Shown: piece by piece, positions 43,929 to 52,769 of the stretch
Layout: every line of letters starts with the position of its first letter
How positions within the stretch are numbered: the first letter of the stretch is position 1
Assembly (NCBI GenBank): GCA_934140005.1
Contig: CAKPBB010000006.1
Coordinates: forward strand, 1-64,000
Origin: an uncultured Clostridia bacterium
GTDB lineage: Bacteria > Bacillota > Clostridia > TANB77 > CAG-508
Direction: 5' to 3'
Length of the DNA stretch: 64,000 bases
Translations under genes and position numbers: made by a program
The notes under the pieces: generated by a model
Databases searched by the model: none
What the model saw: the letters and a program-made list of their open reading frames with translations, nothing else
Told to the model about the DNA's origin: nothing

Positions 43929-45077
43929 TTATTGTTTTGTAATTAAACTACTAGATGCAACTTCGGAGTGAATTCTAACTTTGAAAAATGAGTCTTTAAA
44001 TATATTTCCCCAATTGATTTTTTTAAAATCATCAAGAGTAGCATATTTAGTTGAAAGCCTTTCACCAAAGGATATTGTGTCACATGAATATTCTTTGGTA
44101 ATTGTGTCTAAATATTCATAAACAATTCGTTCTATATATCTGTTTAAATTATTCTCTAGTTGTCTAATATTATCTGCAGACGAGTAATCAGAATTTGCAT
44201 GTGCAGTTAAAATATTTGCTGATAAATATATGTCACATTCAATAAATGGACTATTATTTACAAGAGTAACATCTATTTGTGTTTGTTTTCTTCTGGTCAA
44301 AGATAAATCAATTTTATCATCTTTTTTAAATGGAGATGGAATAGTAACAACAGTTGTAGTTAAGTCATTTGTTAGAAGTAAATGGCTAATAACTCCTTCT
44401 ATATCAAGATGTCCAATCATATTATCTTCTTTAAATACTGCAATGCCAGTGTTCTGGATTATATCATCTGAAACAGTAGTATAGATTGCAAGAGCACTTT
44501 CATTTGGACTATTCATATCAGAAAAAAATTTACGAAGATTACTTTTAGCAGTAAAACCAGTATATTTTTCAGAATTGATTATATATTCAAAATATCTAGC
44601 AGAAAAATTTTCTCCTGAGTTTGACACTTTATCTAAGACATCATAAGCAGATTTATCACTAATTATAATATTACAGTCTGGACGAACTTCAACATTGTTT
44701 TGTAAAGTGTTTATATAGGAAATTATTCCAGAACGAGCTAATTCTTCTGAAAATATGATTGTAGAACAATGTGAAAGGTCAATTTTTTTACTTAAATAAT
44801 TATTAAGTATATTTATTCCTGAGTCAATTGATAAACAATCAATTGTGTATAATATATGCTTTGTAGATTGATTTGTACTGCCAGATTCAGAAGAACTCTG
44901 AGCAATTTGTACAGTTAGTCTGATATTGTTAGAATTTTTTATTTTGTCAATACCAACAGAAACGGCATAATAGAAATCTTCTACACTTGTAGCATCATAA
45001 CAACCTGTTAAAGAAAATAAAAGCAAAATGCTAAAAAATATATATGAAATTATTAATTTAGTTTTTGATAATTGCAT
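43929..45077 (-). CDS. gerC: Ger(x)C family spore germination lipoprotein
   Basis: 382 residues from the ATG at 45077; the TTG at 45086 abuts the AAGGAG site. A lipoprotein signal peptide has the lipobox LTGC (mature Cys near 24). The body has GerAC hallmarks: DFYYAVSVGIDK near the start, DCNIIISDKSAYDVL in the middle and a C-terminal domain with a conserved basic/aromatic pattern. It is the C subunit of a germinant receptor. It overlaps gerB by 20 bp. Confidence 0.92.
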   Translation of the reverse strand: MQLSKTKLIISYIFFSILLLFSLTGCYDATSVEDFYYAVSVGIDKIKNSNNIRLTVQIAQSSSESGSTNQSTKHILYTIDCLSIDSGINILNNYLSKKIDLSHCSTIIFSEELARSGIISYINTLQNNVEVRPDCNIIISDKSAYDVLDKVSNSGENFSARYFEYIINSEKYTGFTAKSNLRKFFSDMNSPNESALAIYTTVSDDIIQNTGIAVFKEDNMIGHLDIEGVISHLLLTNDLTTTVVTIPSPFKKDDKIDLSLTRRKQTQIDVTLVNNSPFIECDIYLSANILTAHANSDYSSADNIRQLENNLNRYIERIVYEYLDTITKEYSCDTISFGERLSTKYATLDDFKKINWGNIFKDSFFKVRIHSEVASSSLITKQ

Positions 45078-46176
45078 TTTTGGCAACTCCTTTTCGAACT
45101 TTAAATTTTTCTTTTAACATTGCTAATATTAGTATTATAGGGCTCATTATAAAAACAATGCCGGTTGTCATATATTTTAGTATGCTTGTTTCTAAAAAAG
45201 TGATAGTTGAAATGTCAAAAGGCAATAATGAAAATCCAAATAGTAACATACAGGTTATATATGTGAACATTTTATTGTCTGAGATATTAACTATTTTAGA
45301 AAAGCATAAATTTGTAAAAAATACTAGTGAACTTAAATAGCAAAGTAGTGATAATATCCAAAAGAGTACAAAAATACCATCTAGTCTTTGTAAAAAGTCA
45401 CTAAAGCTTACATTTCTTGAGAGCAAGTATAAAGGGTTTATAGTAATACCAGTGCTTGCTAAAGGTAGCAAAGTTAGTATAGAACATACTGTAATAAATA
45501 GTAGTCCAAATGATATAAAAAATGAAATGTAGCTGATTTTTTTAAAATCTGTAGGTTCTTTAAGTAATGGTTGTAAAAAATAGTAAAAACTAATAAAACT
45601 AAAGCTAAAAATATTAAGTAATCCATTTATAAATGTTGTTTGATAATTATATCCTAAAACGGGTGTTATTTTATCAATTGAAAAATTATCAATAGTCCCA
45701 ATAAAAGCAGTAAATATGCTTAATAAAACGAATGGAAATAGGAAACTAATCATTCGTATTATTGATTTAAAGCCTATTAAATTTGAAACTAGAATTCCAA
45801 TTATGAAAAATAGCAATATAAAAGGCTTTGGAGAATTTTGGTAGTAAATCATTTTTAACAGATTGGCAAAATCAGTCAGAAATGTAAATAAAATAAAAGA
45901 AAAAAGAGCTATGAAAATGACTCCAACAATTATTTTTAAAAATTTTCCACCAAGAATATTCGATATATCTAAGATATCTGAATTTGGAAAATTTTTTAAG
46001 CAAATATTAATAATAAATATTAAAAATAATGTAATTATTCCAATATAGATTAAATTTATAAAAGTTCCTGTTCCTGTTGAAGAAATTAATATTGTTGGTA
46101 AATTAAGAATAAGCTTATTAAGCATTATCATACATACAAAGAAAATACATTCTTTTCTTTCTAATTCAATTCTCAT
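45058..46176 (-). CDS. gerB: Spore germination permease subunit (GerAB/EndB)
   Basis: 372 residues. The start chosen is the ATG overlapping the gerA stop (ATGA) with GGAGG 11 nt upstream; a longer version from 46194 would lie over that site. About ten transmembrane helices, of the amino-acid/polyamine/organocation transporter-like spore permease family. It binds germinants in the spore inner membrane with GerA and GerC. Confidence 0.93.
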   Translation of the reverse strand: MRIELERKECIFFVCMIMLNKLILNLPTILISSTGTGTFINLIYIGIITLFLIFIINICLKNFPNSDILDISNILGGKFLKIIVGVIFIALFSFILFTFLTDFANLLKMIYYQNSPKPFILLFFIIGILVSNLIGFKSIIRMISFLFPFVLLSIFTAFIGTIDNFSIDKITPVLGYNYQTTFINGLLNIFSFSFISFYYFLQPLLKEPTDFKKISYISFFISFGLLFITVCSILTLLPLASTGITINPLYLLSRNVSFSDFLQRLDGIFVLFWILSLLCYLSSLVFFTNLCFSKIVNISDNKMFTYITCMLLFGFSLLPFDISTITFLETSILKYMTTGIVFIMSPIILILAMLKEKFKVRKGVAKNAIIKN

Positions 46177-47831
46177 TTTATATTTTGCCTCCATTTCATA
46201 CTTATTTTGTTCTCTTTTTGAGGTCGTTTTGTATTTAAATTTCTATTTCTGCTTTCTCTCTTCCAAATACTTTTTAAAGAATAACTTGAATTGTTATCTA
46301 AATCAGAAATTGGAATATATGGTGAAAAATATGGTACTCCAAAGGACTTTATACTAGTCCAATAAACAAAATGAATATAGAATCCAACAGCAATTCCAAG
46401 AAAACCTGCTAAATATCCAAGTATTATATAAAGAAATCGTAGAAGTCTAACGGAAAAACCTAATAAAAAGTCTGGAATTGCAAACCCACAAATTCCTGTA
46501 AAAGCAACAATAATGATTAAAATTGGACTTACAATATTTGCATTTACGGCTGATTCACCTAAAACTAAAGCCCCTATAATACCAATGGTATTACTAAAAG
46601 ATGAAGATACACGCAAACCTGCTTCTCTAAGGAGTTCAAATGAAATTTCCATAATTAATATTTCAAAAATTACAGGAAAAGGGATTGATTCACGAGAACT
46701 TGCAATAGCAAATAAAAGTTCCGAAGGTATTAATTCTTGATGAAAGTTTGTTATAGCAACATAAAAGCCTGGCAGAAATATTGCAAATATAAAAGCAAGC
46801 CCCCTTAAAAACCTTAAAAAATTACTTAGATGATAATTTATATTAGTATCTTCTGGTGATTCGAGAAAATCAATTAAAACACCAGGAGCGATAAGTGCAT
46901 ATGGTGAACCATTTAATAAAATTACAACTTTTCCGTTTAAAAGGGAATTGCAAGCTTTATCTGGACGTTCTGTTGAAATAAGTTGTGGCATATGAAGATT
47001 AGGATTATCTTTTATTAGTTGTTGTAGTTCACCGGTTGAAGTTATATAGTCAATATCAAGATTTTGAATTCTATATTTTACTTCTGCAACTAAATCGTCA
47101 TTAGTGATATTTTTCATGTAACACACAACTACTTGTGTATTAGTGACTTTTCCAATTTCAAAACTTTCCATAACAAGATTTTCATTATTAATAATTTTTC
47201 TAATAAGTCCAGTATTATTTCTGATATTTTCTACAAAGGCTTCTTGTGGACCTTGAATTACTGATTCATTTTTAGTAGCTTCAATATTTCTACCTGGAAG
47301 TTTTTTCGTTTCTATACAAAATGCTATATTTAATGTGTCAACTAATAATATACAAAAGCCAGAATTTAGTTTTTGAGTTAATTCCTTAAAATTCTTTACT
47401 TTTGAAACACTATTTTGTGGAATTAAACTATTATATAAAAAATCTTCTAAATCAAACTTTCTAACTTTTTTAACAGAAATATCTTTACTAATTGCAACTG
47501 TTTTGGTTGGTTGCATTGTAATAGAATTTCTAAGTAGTAAAGGAGATAAAATTGACTCATTAATAGAATTATTATCGACAATACCATCTATATATATTAT
47601 TGCAGAGGAAAACTCCTTTGATTTTATTGATAAAGTGAATTTTCTAACATTTATATCACTATTTAAAATTAAATTGTATTTTGATTTTAGATATTCTAGA
47701 TTAACTGCAAGAGAAGGATATATTTCAACTATTTCAGTATCTGCATCTACAATATTATTTGATGTGTTAGGTATAACAAAATTATATTCTTTTGGTGGTT
47801 TATACTCAAAGAGTTTACTGATTATACTCAT
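46173..47831 (-). CDS. gerA: Spore germination receptor subunit A (GerAA/SpoVAF-like)
   Basis: 552 residues. A soluble N-terminal half (DFLYNSLIPQNSVSKVKNF, VIQGPQEAFVENIRNNTGLIR near 195) and a C-terminal half with about five transmembrane helices, including ELLFAIASSRESIPFPVIFEILIMEI. These are the hallmarks of GerAA. First gene of the ger A-B-C operon, and its stop overlaps the gerB start by 4 bp. The ribosome binding site is AGGAG, about 14 nt away, rather far. Confidence 0.95.
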   Translation of the reverse strand: MSIISKLFEYKPPKEYNFVIPNTSNNIVDADTEIVEIYPSLAVNLEYLKSKYNLILNSDINVRKFTLSIKSKEFSSAIIYIDGIVDNNSINESILSPLLLRNSITMQPTKTVAISKDISVKKVRKFDLEDFLYNSLIPQNSVSKVKNFKELTQKLNSGFCILLVDTLNIAFCIETKKLPGRNIEATKNESVIQGPQEAFVENIRNNTGLIRKIINNENLVMESFEIGKVTNTQVVVCYMKNITNDDLVAEVKYRIQNLDIDYITSTGELQQLIKDNPNLHMPQLISTERPDKACNSLLNGKVVILLNGSPYALIAPGVLIDFLESPEDTNINYHLSNFLRFLRGLAFIFAIFLPGFYVAITNFHQELIPSELLFAIASSRESIPFPVIFEILIMEISFELLREAGLRVSSSFSNTIGIIGALVLGESAVNANIVSPILIIIVAFTGICGFAIPDFLLGFSVRLLRFLYIILGYLAGFLGIAVGFYIHFVYWTSIKSFGVPYFSPYIPISDLDNNSSYSLKSIWKRESRNRNLNTKRPQKENKISMKWRQNIK

Positions 47832-48005
47832 AAATTTTTATAATTCTCCTATAAAAGTATTTATTGTAGTATTTGTAAATTTTAAATAAATATTCTTTTA
47901 AATGGAAAATATCGTTTGTAATTAAAATGTAACAGAAATTGTATTGATAAAAACATTTTTTTTAGATAATATTAATATATAATATTATAATTTGTAGAGG
48001 TAAAT

Positions 48006-48974
48006 ATGAAAAAAGATAAATTAAAAAATCAAAAAGGAGCAATTTCACTATTTGTTATGCTATCAATGATGTTCTTTTTGATGTTTATGTTAGGAGCATA
48101 CACAATAGTAAGCAGAAGAAATCAATCTCAAGTTCAAGCAACAACTCAACTTAGAAGTTTATATTCTTCAAATGCTTCTAATTTAAAAGAAAAATATGCA
48201 GCTAAGTTCGCAAGTAATGATGAAGTAATTCCAATTTCAAACTATACAGAACTTTGTCTTTATGGGACGGGAAAAAGTTTCGAAAGAGATGGAAAAATAT
48301 ATACTTGTGATACGGGTAAAAAATATCAATTAACAAGTGATATTGTTATTGACATAGATAAAGAAGTAGTAGATGGAAAATTTAAATTTTATGATTATTT
48401 GATGTATGGTACATCTCCTTCAATTGATAAATCATGTTATGACATTTTATATTATAAAGAAAATGCTTTTTGGAAGTGTATGGTTTATCAAAATACATCT
48501 GGAACAAATGGATTATTTAATTCAAGTAATTGGAAAAATTCTAATTTACAAAATTCATTTAGCAAATTAGAAGAGCTAAATATTAATACTTCAAAATATA
48601 AAAAATATAATAGAGATACAAGTGCTACTGGAGGAGATAATTTTGAGTTTTTATTAATGTATGATATGAGCACGAGTAATAAAGTTTTTAAAGCAAGTGA
48701 ATATAAACTATGGTTTCAGTCTTTTAACCCATTATCAACTAATGAAAATAGTACAAATGCTAGTAATGTAAAAATTATAAAGAAACCAAATAGTGATAAC
48801 AAAAATTTTAATGGCATGGCACTAGCTAATTTAGGTGGAAGTACGTATCTTAATGGAGATTTTGCTGGTACTTGGTATAATGCGGTTTGTTTATATAATG
48901 TATGGTGTGGAGGTATACCAGCAGGTAATGATACAGCAGCTGCCCAATCTTTGTTATTTGTTAGAGTAAATTAA
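48006..48974 (+). CDS. Secreted or membrane-anchored protein with pilin-like N-terminus
   Basis: 322 residues. NQKGAISLFVMLSMMFF (near 8-25) is a prepilin/TadE-like start with a hydrophobic helix to about 32, preceded by a short basic leader. The remaining extracytoplasmic part is Asn/Ser/Lys-rich with aromatic residues and several Cys (around 73, 87, 139 and 154). I do not recognise its fold; the C-terminus (GGSTYLNGDFAGTWYNAVCLYN) looks like a beta-rich domain. It is monocistronic. Confidence 0.65.
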   Translation: MKKDKLKNQKGAISLFVMLSMMFFLMFMLGAYTIVSRRNQSQVQATTQLRSLYSSNASNLKEKYAAKFASNDEVIPISNYTELCLYGTGKSFERDGKIYTCDTGKKYQLTSDIVIDIDKEVVDGKFKFYDYLMYGTSPSIDKSCYDILYYKENAFWKCMVYQNTSGTNGLFNSSNWKNSNLQNSFSKLEELNINTSKYKKYNRDTSATGGDNFEFLLMYDMSTSNKVFKASEYKLWFQSFNPLSTNENSTNASNVKIIKKPNSDNKNFNGMALANLGGSTYLNGDFAGTWYNAVCLYNVWCGGIPAGNDTAAAQSLLFVRVN

Positions 48975-49003
48975 AAATTTAATATTATAAGTCATAAAAA
49001 ATT

Positions 49004-49058
49004 ACCCCTTGAATACATTTAATTAAAAGATGTACAAAGTAAACAGGGGGTATTTTTT
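49004..49058 (+). promoter_or_regulatory. Hairpin covering the spoIVA ribosome binding site
   Basis: ACCCCTTG (49004-49011) pairs with CAGGGGGT (49044-49051) with one G-U pair, and TACAT/ATGTA pair inside. The G-run is the only Shine-Dalgarno for spoIVA and is followed by ATTTTTT before the ATG, so the element could occlude translation or act as a weak terminator. Confidence 0.45.
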
Positions 49059-50537
49059 ATGGAAAATTACGAAATATATCAAGATATCGCTAAAAGAACT
49101 CAAGGAGATATCTATATAGGAGTAGTAGGACCAGTAAGAACTGGAAAATCAACATTTATTAAAAGATTTATGGAATTGTTAGTTCTTCCAAATATTGAAG
49201 ATAGCTATAAAAAAGAAAGGGCAATTGATGAATTACCACAGAGTGCAAGTGGTAAAACTATAATGACAACAGAACCAAAGTTTATACCAAATGAAGCTGT
49301 TGAGATAGTATTAGAACAAAATATTAAAATGAAAGCCAGACTAGTTGATTGTGTTGGATATTTAGTAAATCCAGCACTTGGATATTTAGAAGATAATATG
49401 CCTAGAATGGTAAAAACACCGTGGTCAGAAGAAGAAATACCATTTGAAACAGCAGCTGAACTTGGCACAAAAAAGGTTATTACAGAACATTCAACAGTAG
49501 GAATTGTTGTGACAACAGATGGAAGTATAACAGATATTCCTAGAAATGAATATTTAGAAGCTGAAAATAGAGTAATAGGAGAATTAAAAGCCTATAATAA
49601 ACCTTTTATAATACTACTTAATTGTCAAAATCCAAAAGATATGTATAGTATTGAGCTTGCACAGGATTTATCAAAAAAATATGAAACGACTGTTATACCA
49701 GTAAATTGTCTGGAACTAAATTTAGAAGATATTAATTCTATTTTTTCTCAACTATTATATGAATTTTCAATTGAAAGAGTTCAAATAAGCTATCCAAGAT
49801 GGATAAGTGGTTTAAGTACAGATAGTGAACTTAAGCAAACTTTATTTAATGTTGTTAAAGACACTTTTGGAAAGGTAAGCAAAATAAAAGACCTACAAAA
49901 TACTTATCAATCAATGGAAAAATGTGAATATATAAAGAAAGTTAGTTTACAAGAAGCAAATCTTGGAAATGGTATTGTTAGTTTAAATGCTGAACTGGAA
50001 GAAAGCTTATTTTACGAAATGATAACAAATTTGACTGGTATGCAGATTAGGAATGAAGGTGAATTATTTGCTAGTATGACTGAATTTGCCCATATTAAAA
50101 AAGAATATGATAAATTATCTTATGCATTACACGAAGTAAATGAAAGAGGATACGGTATAGTTTCACCAGGAATAGATGATTTAATATTGGAAGAACCTGA
50201 AATTGTAAAACAAGGACAAAGATTTGGAGTAAAATTGAAAGCGAAAGCACCATCAATTCATATGATGAAAATTTGTACAGAAACTGAAGTTTCTCCAATT
50301 GTTGGAAGTGAAAAACAGTCTGAAGATTTAGTAAAATATTTATTGTCTGAATTTGAAAATGATCCTAAAAAAATATGGGAATCAAATATTTTTGGAAAGA
50401 ATTTACATGAATTAGTAAATGAGGGATTGCAAAATAAACTTGCTAAAATGCCAGAAGAGGCACAAAATAAACTAAGAGAAACTTTAGAAAGAATTGTAAA
50501 TGAGGGAAGTGGAGGCTTAATCTGTATAATTTTATAA
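49059..50537 (+). CDS. spoIVA: Stage IV sporulation protein A
   Basis: 492 residues, standard length. A cytoskeletal ATPase that forms the basement layer of the spore coat in the mother cell. P-loop GPVRTGKST at 24-32; DCVGY (near 106) and the long central and C-terminal domains are typical. The C-terminus GSGGLICIIL is the conserved membrane-targeting end. It should be under sigma-E control; I could not fix the promoter with confidence. Confidence 0.97.
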   Translation: MENYEIYQDIAKRTQGDIYIGVVGPVRTGKSTFIKRFMELLVLPNIEDSYKKERAIDELPQSASGKTIMTTEPKFIPNEAVEIVLEQNIKMKARLVDCVGYLVNPALGYLEDNMPRMVKTPWSEEEIPFETAAELGTKKVITEHSTVGIVVTTDGSITDIPRNEYLEAENRVIGELKAYNKPFIILLNCQNPKDMYSIELAQDLSKKYETTVIPVNCLELNLEDINSIFSQLLYEFSIERVQISYPRWISGLSTDSELKQTLFNVVKDTFGKVSKIKDLQNTYQSMEKCEYIKKVSLQEANLGNGIVSLNAELEESLFYEMITNLTGMQIRNEGELFASMTEFAHIKKEYDKLSYALHEVNERGYGIVSPGIDDLILEEPEIVKQGQRFGVKLKAKAPSIHMMKICTETEVSPIVGSEKQSEDLVKYLLSEFENDPKKIWESNIFGKNLHELVNEGLQNKLAKMPEEAQNKLRETLERIVNEGSGGLICIIL

Positions 50538-50870
50538 TTAATTGAATTGACTATTATAAAGTTAAAAATATTGTAAAAGTATGTTGTTTTCAAAATGTAA
50601 TGAAATCAATGTTGACAAAAAAAGATGCAAAAAAATGTAATTAGTTTTGACAACAGATAAAAAATCGTTTATAATTGTTGATAGAAAGATTGACAAAGAT
50701 GCTTCGAAAAATGTTTCTTCTTTGTTAATCAATTTGCTTCTATTATACCATAAAAAACAACATACTAAGAATTGTAATAGAAATGTAATATTTTTTCTAA
50801 AAACCGCTAGTATTCTGTCTGGATTTTTTATAGAAAAAGTGTTTTAATACATCTTAGGAGGGGAAAGAAT
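50538..50870. other. Long intergenic/leader region before the 94-residue gene
   Basis: No supported gene. It holds the consensus promoter at 50647, a hairpin at about 50688-50730 (GATTGACAAAGA with TCTTTGTTAATC, imperfect) and AT-rich sequence up to the ribosome binding site TTAGGAGGGG. A 66-codon ORF here starts on the promoter and has no site, so it is rejected. Confidence 0.5.
50647..50675 (+). promoter_or_regulatory. Perfect consensus promoter with a long leader
   Basis: TTGACA (50647-50652), exactly 17 bp, then TATAAT (50670-50675). The first start codon downstream with a site is at 50871, giving a leader of about 190 nt. Confidence 0.7.
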
Positions 50871-51155
50871 ATGAATGGAATAGTTGAAAATTTAGAGGAA
50901 AGCCTAGAAGTTTTAAAGGTTACTAAAAGTCAATTAGATGTACAACTAGAAGGACCTATTTCTTTTAAATCAAGTTCTAAATTAATGGATTATTGTATTA
51001 ATGATTGCTATGAACTAGTTTTAAGATTTGAAGAAGTAAAATTAATAATTAATCTTTCAGAAGTATATTCTTATGAGACTAAAGAGAATATGATTCAACT
51101 TTCAATTGATGGTGGAAACATATTCACAATCATTAAAAAAGAACTAAATAAATAG
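50871..51155 (+). CDS. Small unknown protein
   Basis: 94 residues, acidic N-terminal helix then alternating hydrophobic strands (YELVLRFEEVKLIINLSEVYSYE, MIQLSIDGGNIFTII). No recognised domain and no signal peptide. It has the strong site AGGAGGGG and a terminator after its stop. Its promoter is perfect consensus, so it may be well expressed. Confidence 0.7.
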   Translation: MNGIVENLEESLEVLKVTKSQLDVQLEGPISFKSSSKLMDYCINDCYELVLRFEEVKLIINLSEVYSYETKENMIQLSIDGGNIFTIIKKELNK

Positions 51156-51171
51156 TTCTTCATAATCAAAC

Positions 51172-51203
51172 AAACCGTGAGTTTTAAGCTCACGGTTTAT
51201 TTT
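51172..51203. terminator. Bidirectional intrinsic terminator
   Basis: Perfect 10-bp stem AAACCGTGAG/CTCACGGTTT with a 7-nt loop and T-rich tail. Confidence 0.85.
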
Positions 51204-51213
51204 ACCTATTAAA

Positions 51214-52128
51214 TTATTTGTTAGATTTTTTTTCATTATCATTAAATATTTCTTTTACAGCTCCAAGTGAACTTAAAGCTGAAGTTGCTTCGAAAGGAAT
51301 AAATATTTTATTTGCATCACCTTTAGCTACTTCTTTTAAAGCTTCCAAAGATTTGATTTGAACTAGTTTTTCATCTGGATCTGCTTGTTTTATAGCATCA
51401 TATACCATTTGAATTTCTTTTGCTTTAGCATTTGCAACTTCACGAATAGCTTCAGCTTCACCGGCAGCTCTCTTAATACGAGATTCTCTATCTGCTTCTG
51501 CGTCTAATATTGCAGCTTGCTTTCTACCTTCGGCAAGTGTAATTGCAGATTGTCTTTCACCTTCAGCTTGAAGAACTAAAGCTCTTTTATTTCTTTCAGC
51601 ATTCATTTGTTTTTCCATTGCATCACGTATATCAGCTGGTGGTGTGATATCTTTAATTTCTACACGATCAATTTTACATCCCCATGCATCAGTTGCTTCG
51701 TCAAGAATAGCTCTTAACTTATCATTTATTAAATCTCTTGAACTAAATGTTTCATCTAATTCCATTTTACCAACAATATCACGAATTGTTGTGATTGCTA
51801 AGTATTCAATACCTTTTTTTAAACTTTGAATTTCATAAACAGCCTTTGCTGGATCTGTTATTTTGTAGAATACAACTGTATCAATAGTAATTGTAACATT
51901 ATCAGCAGTAATAACACCTTGTGGTGGAATATCCATTGTTTGTTGTTTTAAACTAACAACAGAACGAACTTTGTCGATAAAAGGTACAATAACAGTAAGA
52001 CCAGCTTCTGCTACTTTGTGAAATCTACCTAATCTTTCAATAATGTATACTTCAGATTGTCTAACGATTTTAATTGTTTGTGATGCGATAAAAATAATAA
52101 GAATAAGTAAAACTAATATAAATCCCAT
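51214..52128 (-). CDS. SPFH/stomatin-like membrane protein (QmcA type)
   Basis: 304 residues. One N-terminal transmembrane helix, the band 7 domain at about 25-180 (QSEVYIIERLGRFHKVAEAGL, PPQGVITADNVTITIDTVVFYKI), and a helical coiled-coil flotillin-like region rich in Ala/Glu (AEGERQSAITLAEGRKQAAILDAEADRESRIKRAAGEAEA). These form membrane-domain scaffolds. The NfeD gene upstream is the usual partner. Confidence 0.93.
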   Translation of the reverse strand: MGFILVLLILIIFIASQTIKIVRQSEVYIIERLGRFHKVAEAGLTVIVPFIDKVRSVVSLKQQTMDIPPQGVITADNVTITIDTVVFYKITDPAKAVYEIQSLKKGIEYLAITTIRDIVGKMELDETFSSRDLINDKLRAILDEATDAWGCKIDRVEIKDITPPADIRDAMEKQMNAERNKRALVLQAEGERQSAITLAEGRKQAAILDAEADRESRIKRAAGEAEAIREVANAKAKEIQMVYDAIKQADPDEKLVQIKSLEALKEVAKGDANKIFIPFEATSALSSLGAVKEIFNDNEKKSNK

Positions 52129-52170
52129 AATTTCCTCCTAATATATATAATTTTAATTTTTAAAACATAA

Positions 52171-52596
52171 TTATAAAGGTCTAACGATAGCTTTTACACC
52201 ATCAATTTTTTCTACCAACACTTCTGTATCTTTTGGAATAGGAATATCATTTGAAGATTTGGCTGACCAAACTTCACCATTTACTTTTATTTGACCTTTA
52301 CCTTCAATAGGGTTTATGTCTAAAGTTACTTTACCAATTTTATTTTGAATTGAATATACATTTGTTTGAATATTCATATCTTTTTTGGTAACTTTTTGCA
52401 CAAAGGATTTAGTTGCAAATAAAAGAATTGTTGATGAAATTAGAAATATAGTTGTTTGAATTATAGTGTTTTCAATAAAAAAGCTTGAACACATTGCAAT
52501 TAGTGCACCTATTGAAAACCAGAATACTAAAAAACCAGTAGTTACAATTTCTAATGCTAAGAAAAATACTGCAAGAACTAACCAAATTTGCCACAT
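52171..52596 (-). CDS. NfeD family membrane protein
   Basis: 141 residues from the ATG that follows GGAGGAATTT; the longer version starts before that site. Three to four transmembrane helices (about 3-68) then a small OB-fold domain at 78-141 (IGKVTLDINPIEGKGQIKVNGEVWSAKS). This is the short NfeD form with no protease domain. It is paired with the SPFH gene and expected to work with it in the membrane. Confidence 0.92.
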   Translation of the reverse strand: MWQIWLVLAVFFLALEIVTTGFLVFWFSIGALIAMCSSFFIENTIIQTTIFLISSTILLFATKSFVQKVTKKDMNIQTNVYSIQNKIGKVTLDINPIEGKGQIKVNGEVWSAKSSNDIPIPKDTEVLVEKIDGVKAIVRPL

Positions 52597-52769
52597 AGTA
52601 AATTCCTCCATTTCTTCACAAATATAAACATACAATTACATTATAATATAAATTTAGCGAAAAATAAAGGAGTTTATAAAAAAATATACAATTTTTTCTT
52701 ATATTATTTACTTATTAAAGGTTTTGTGATATTTTAATTCTAAACTATGTATATGGAGATTGAAGACAA

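Noticed and set aside
50647..50847. 66-codon ORF between spoIVA and the gene at 50871
   Set aside because: It begins on the -35 element, has no ribosome binding site and has no protein-like composition.
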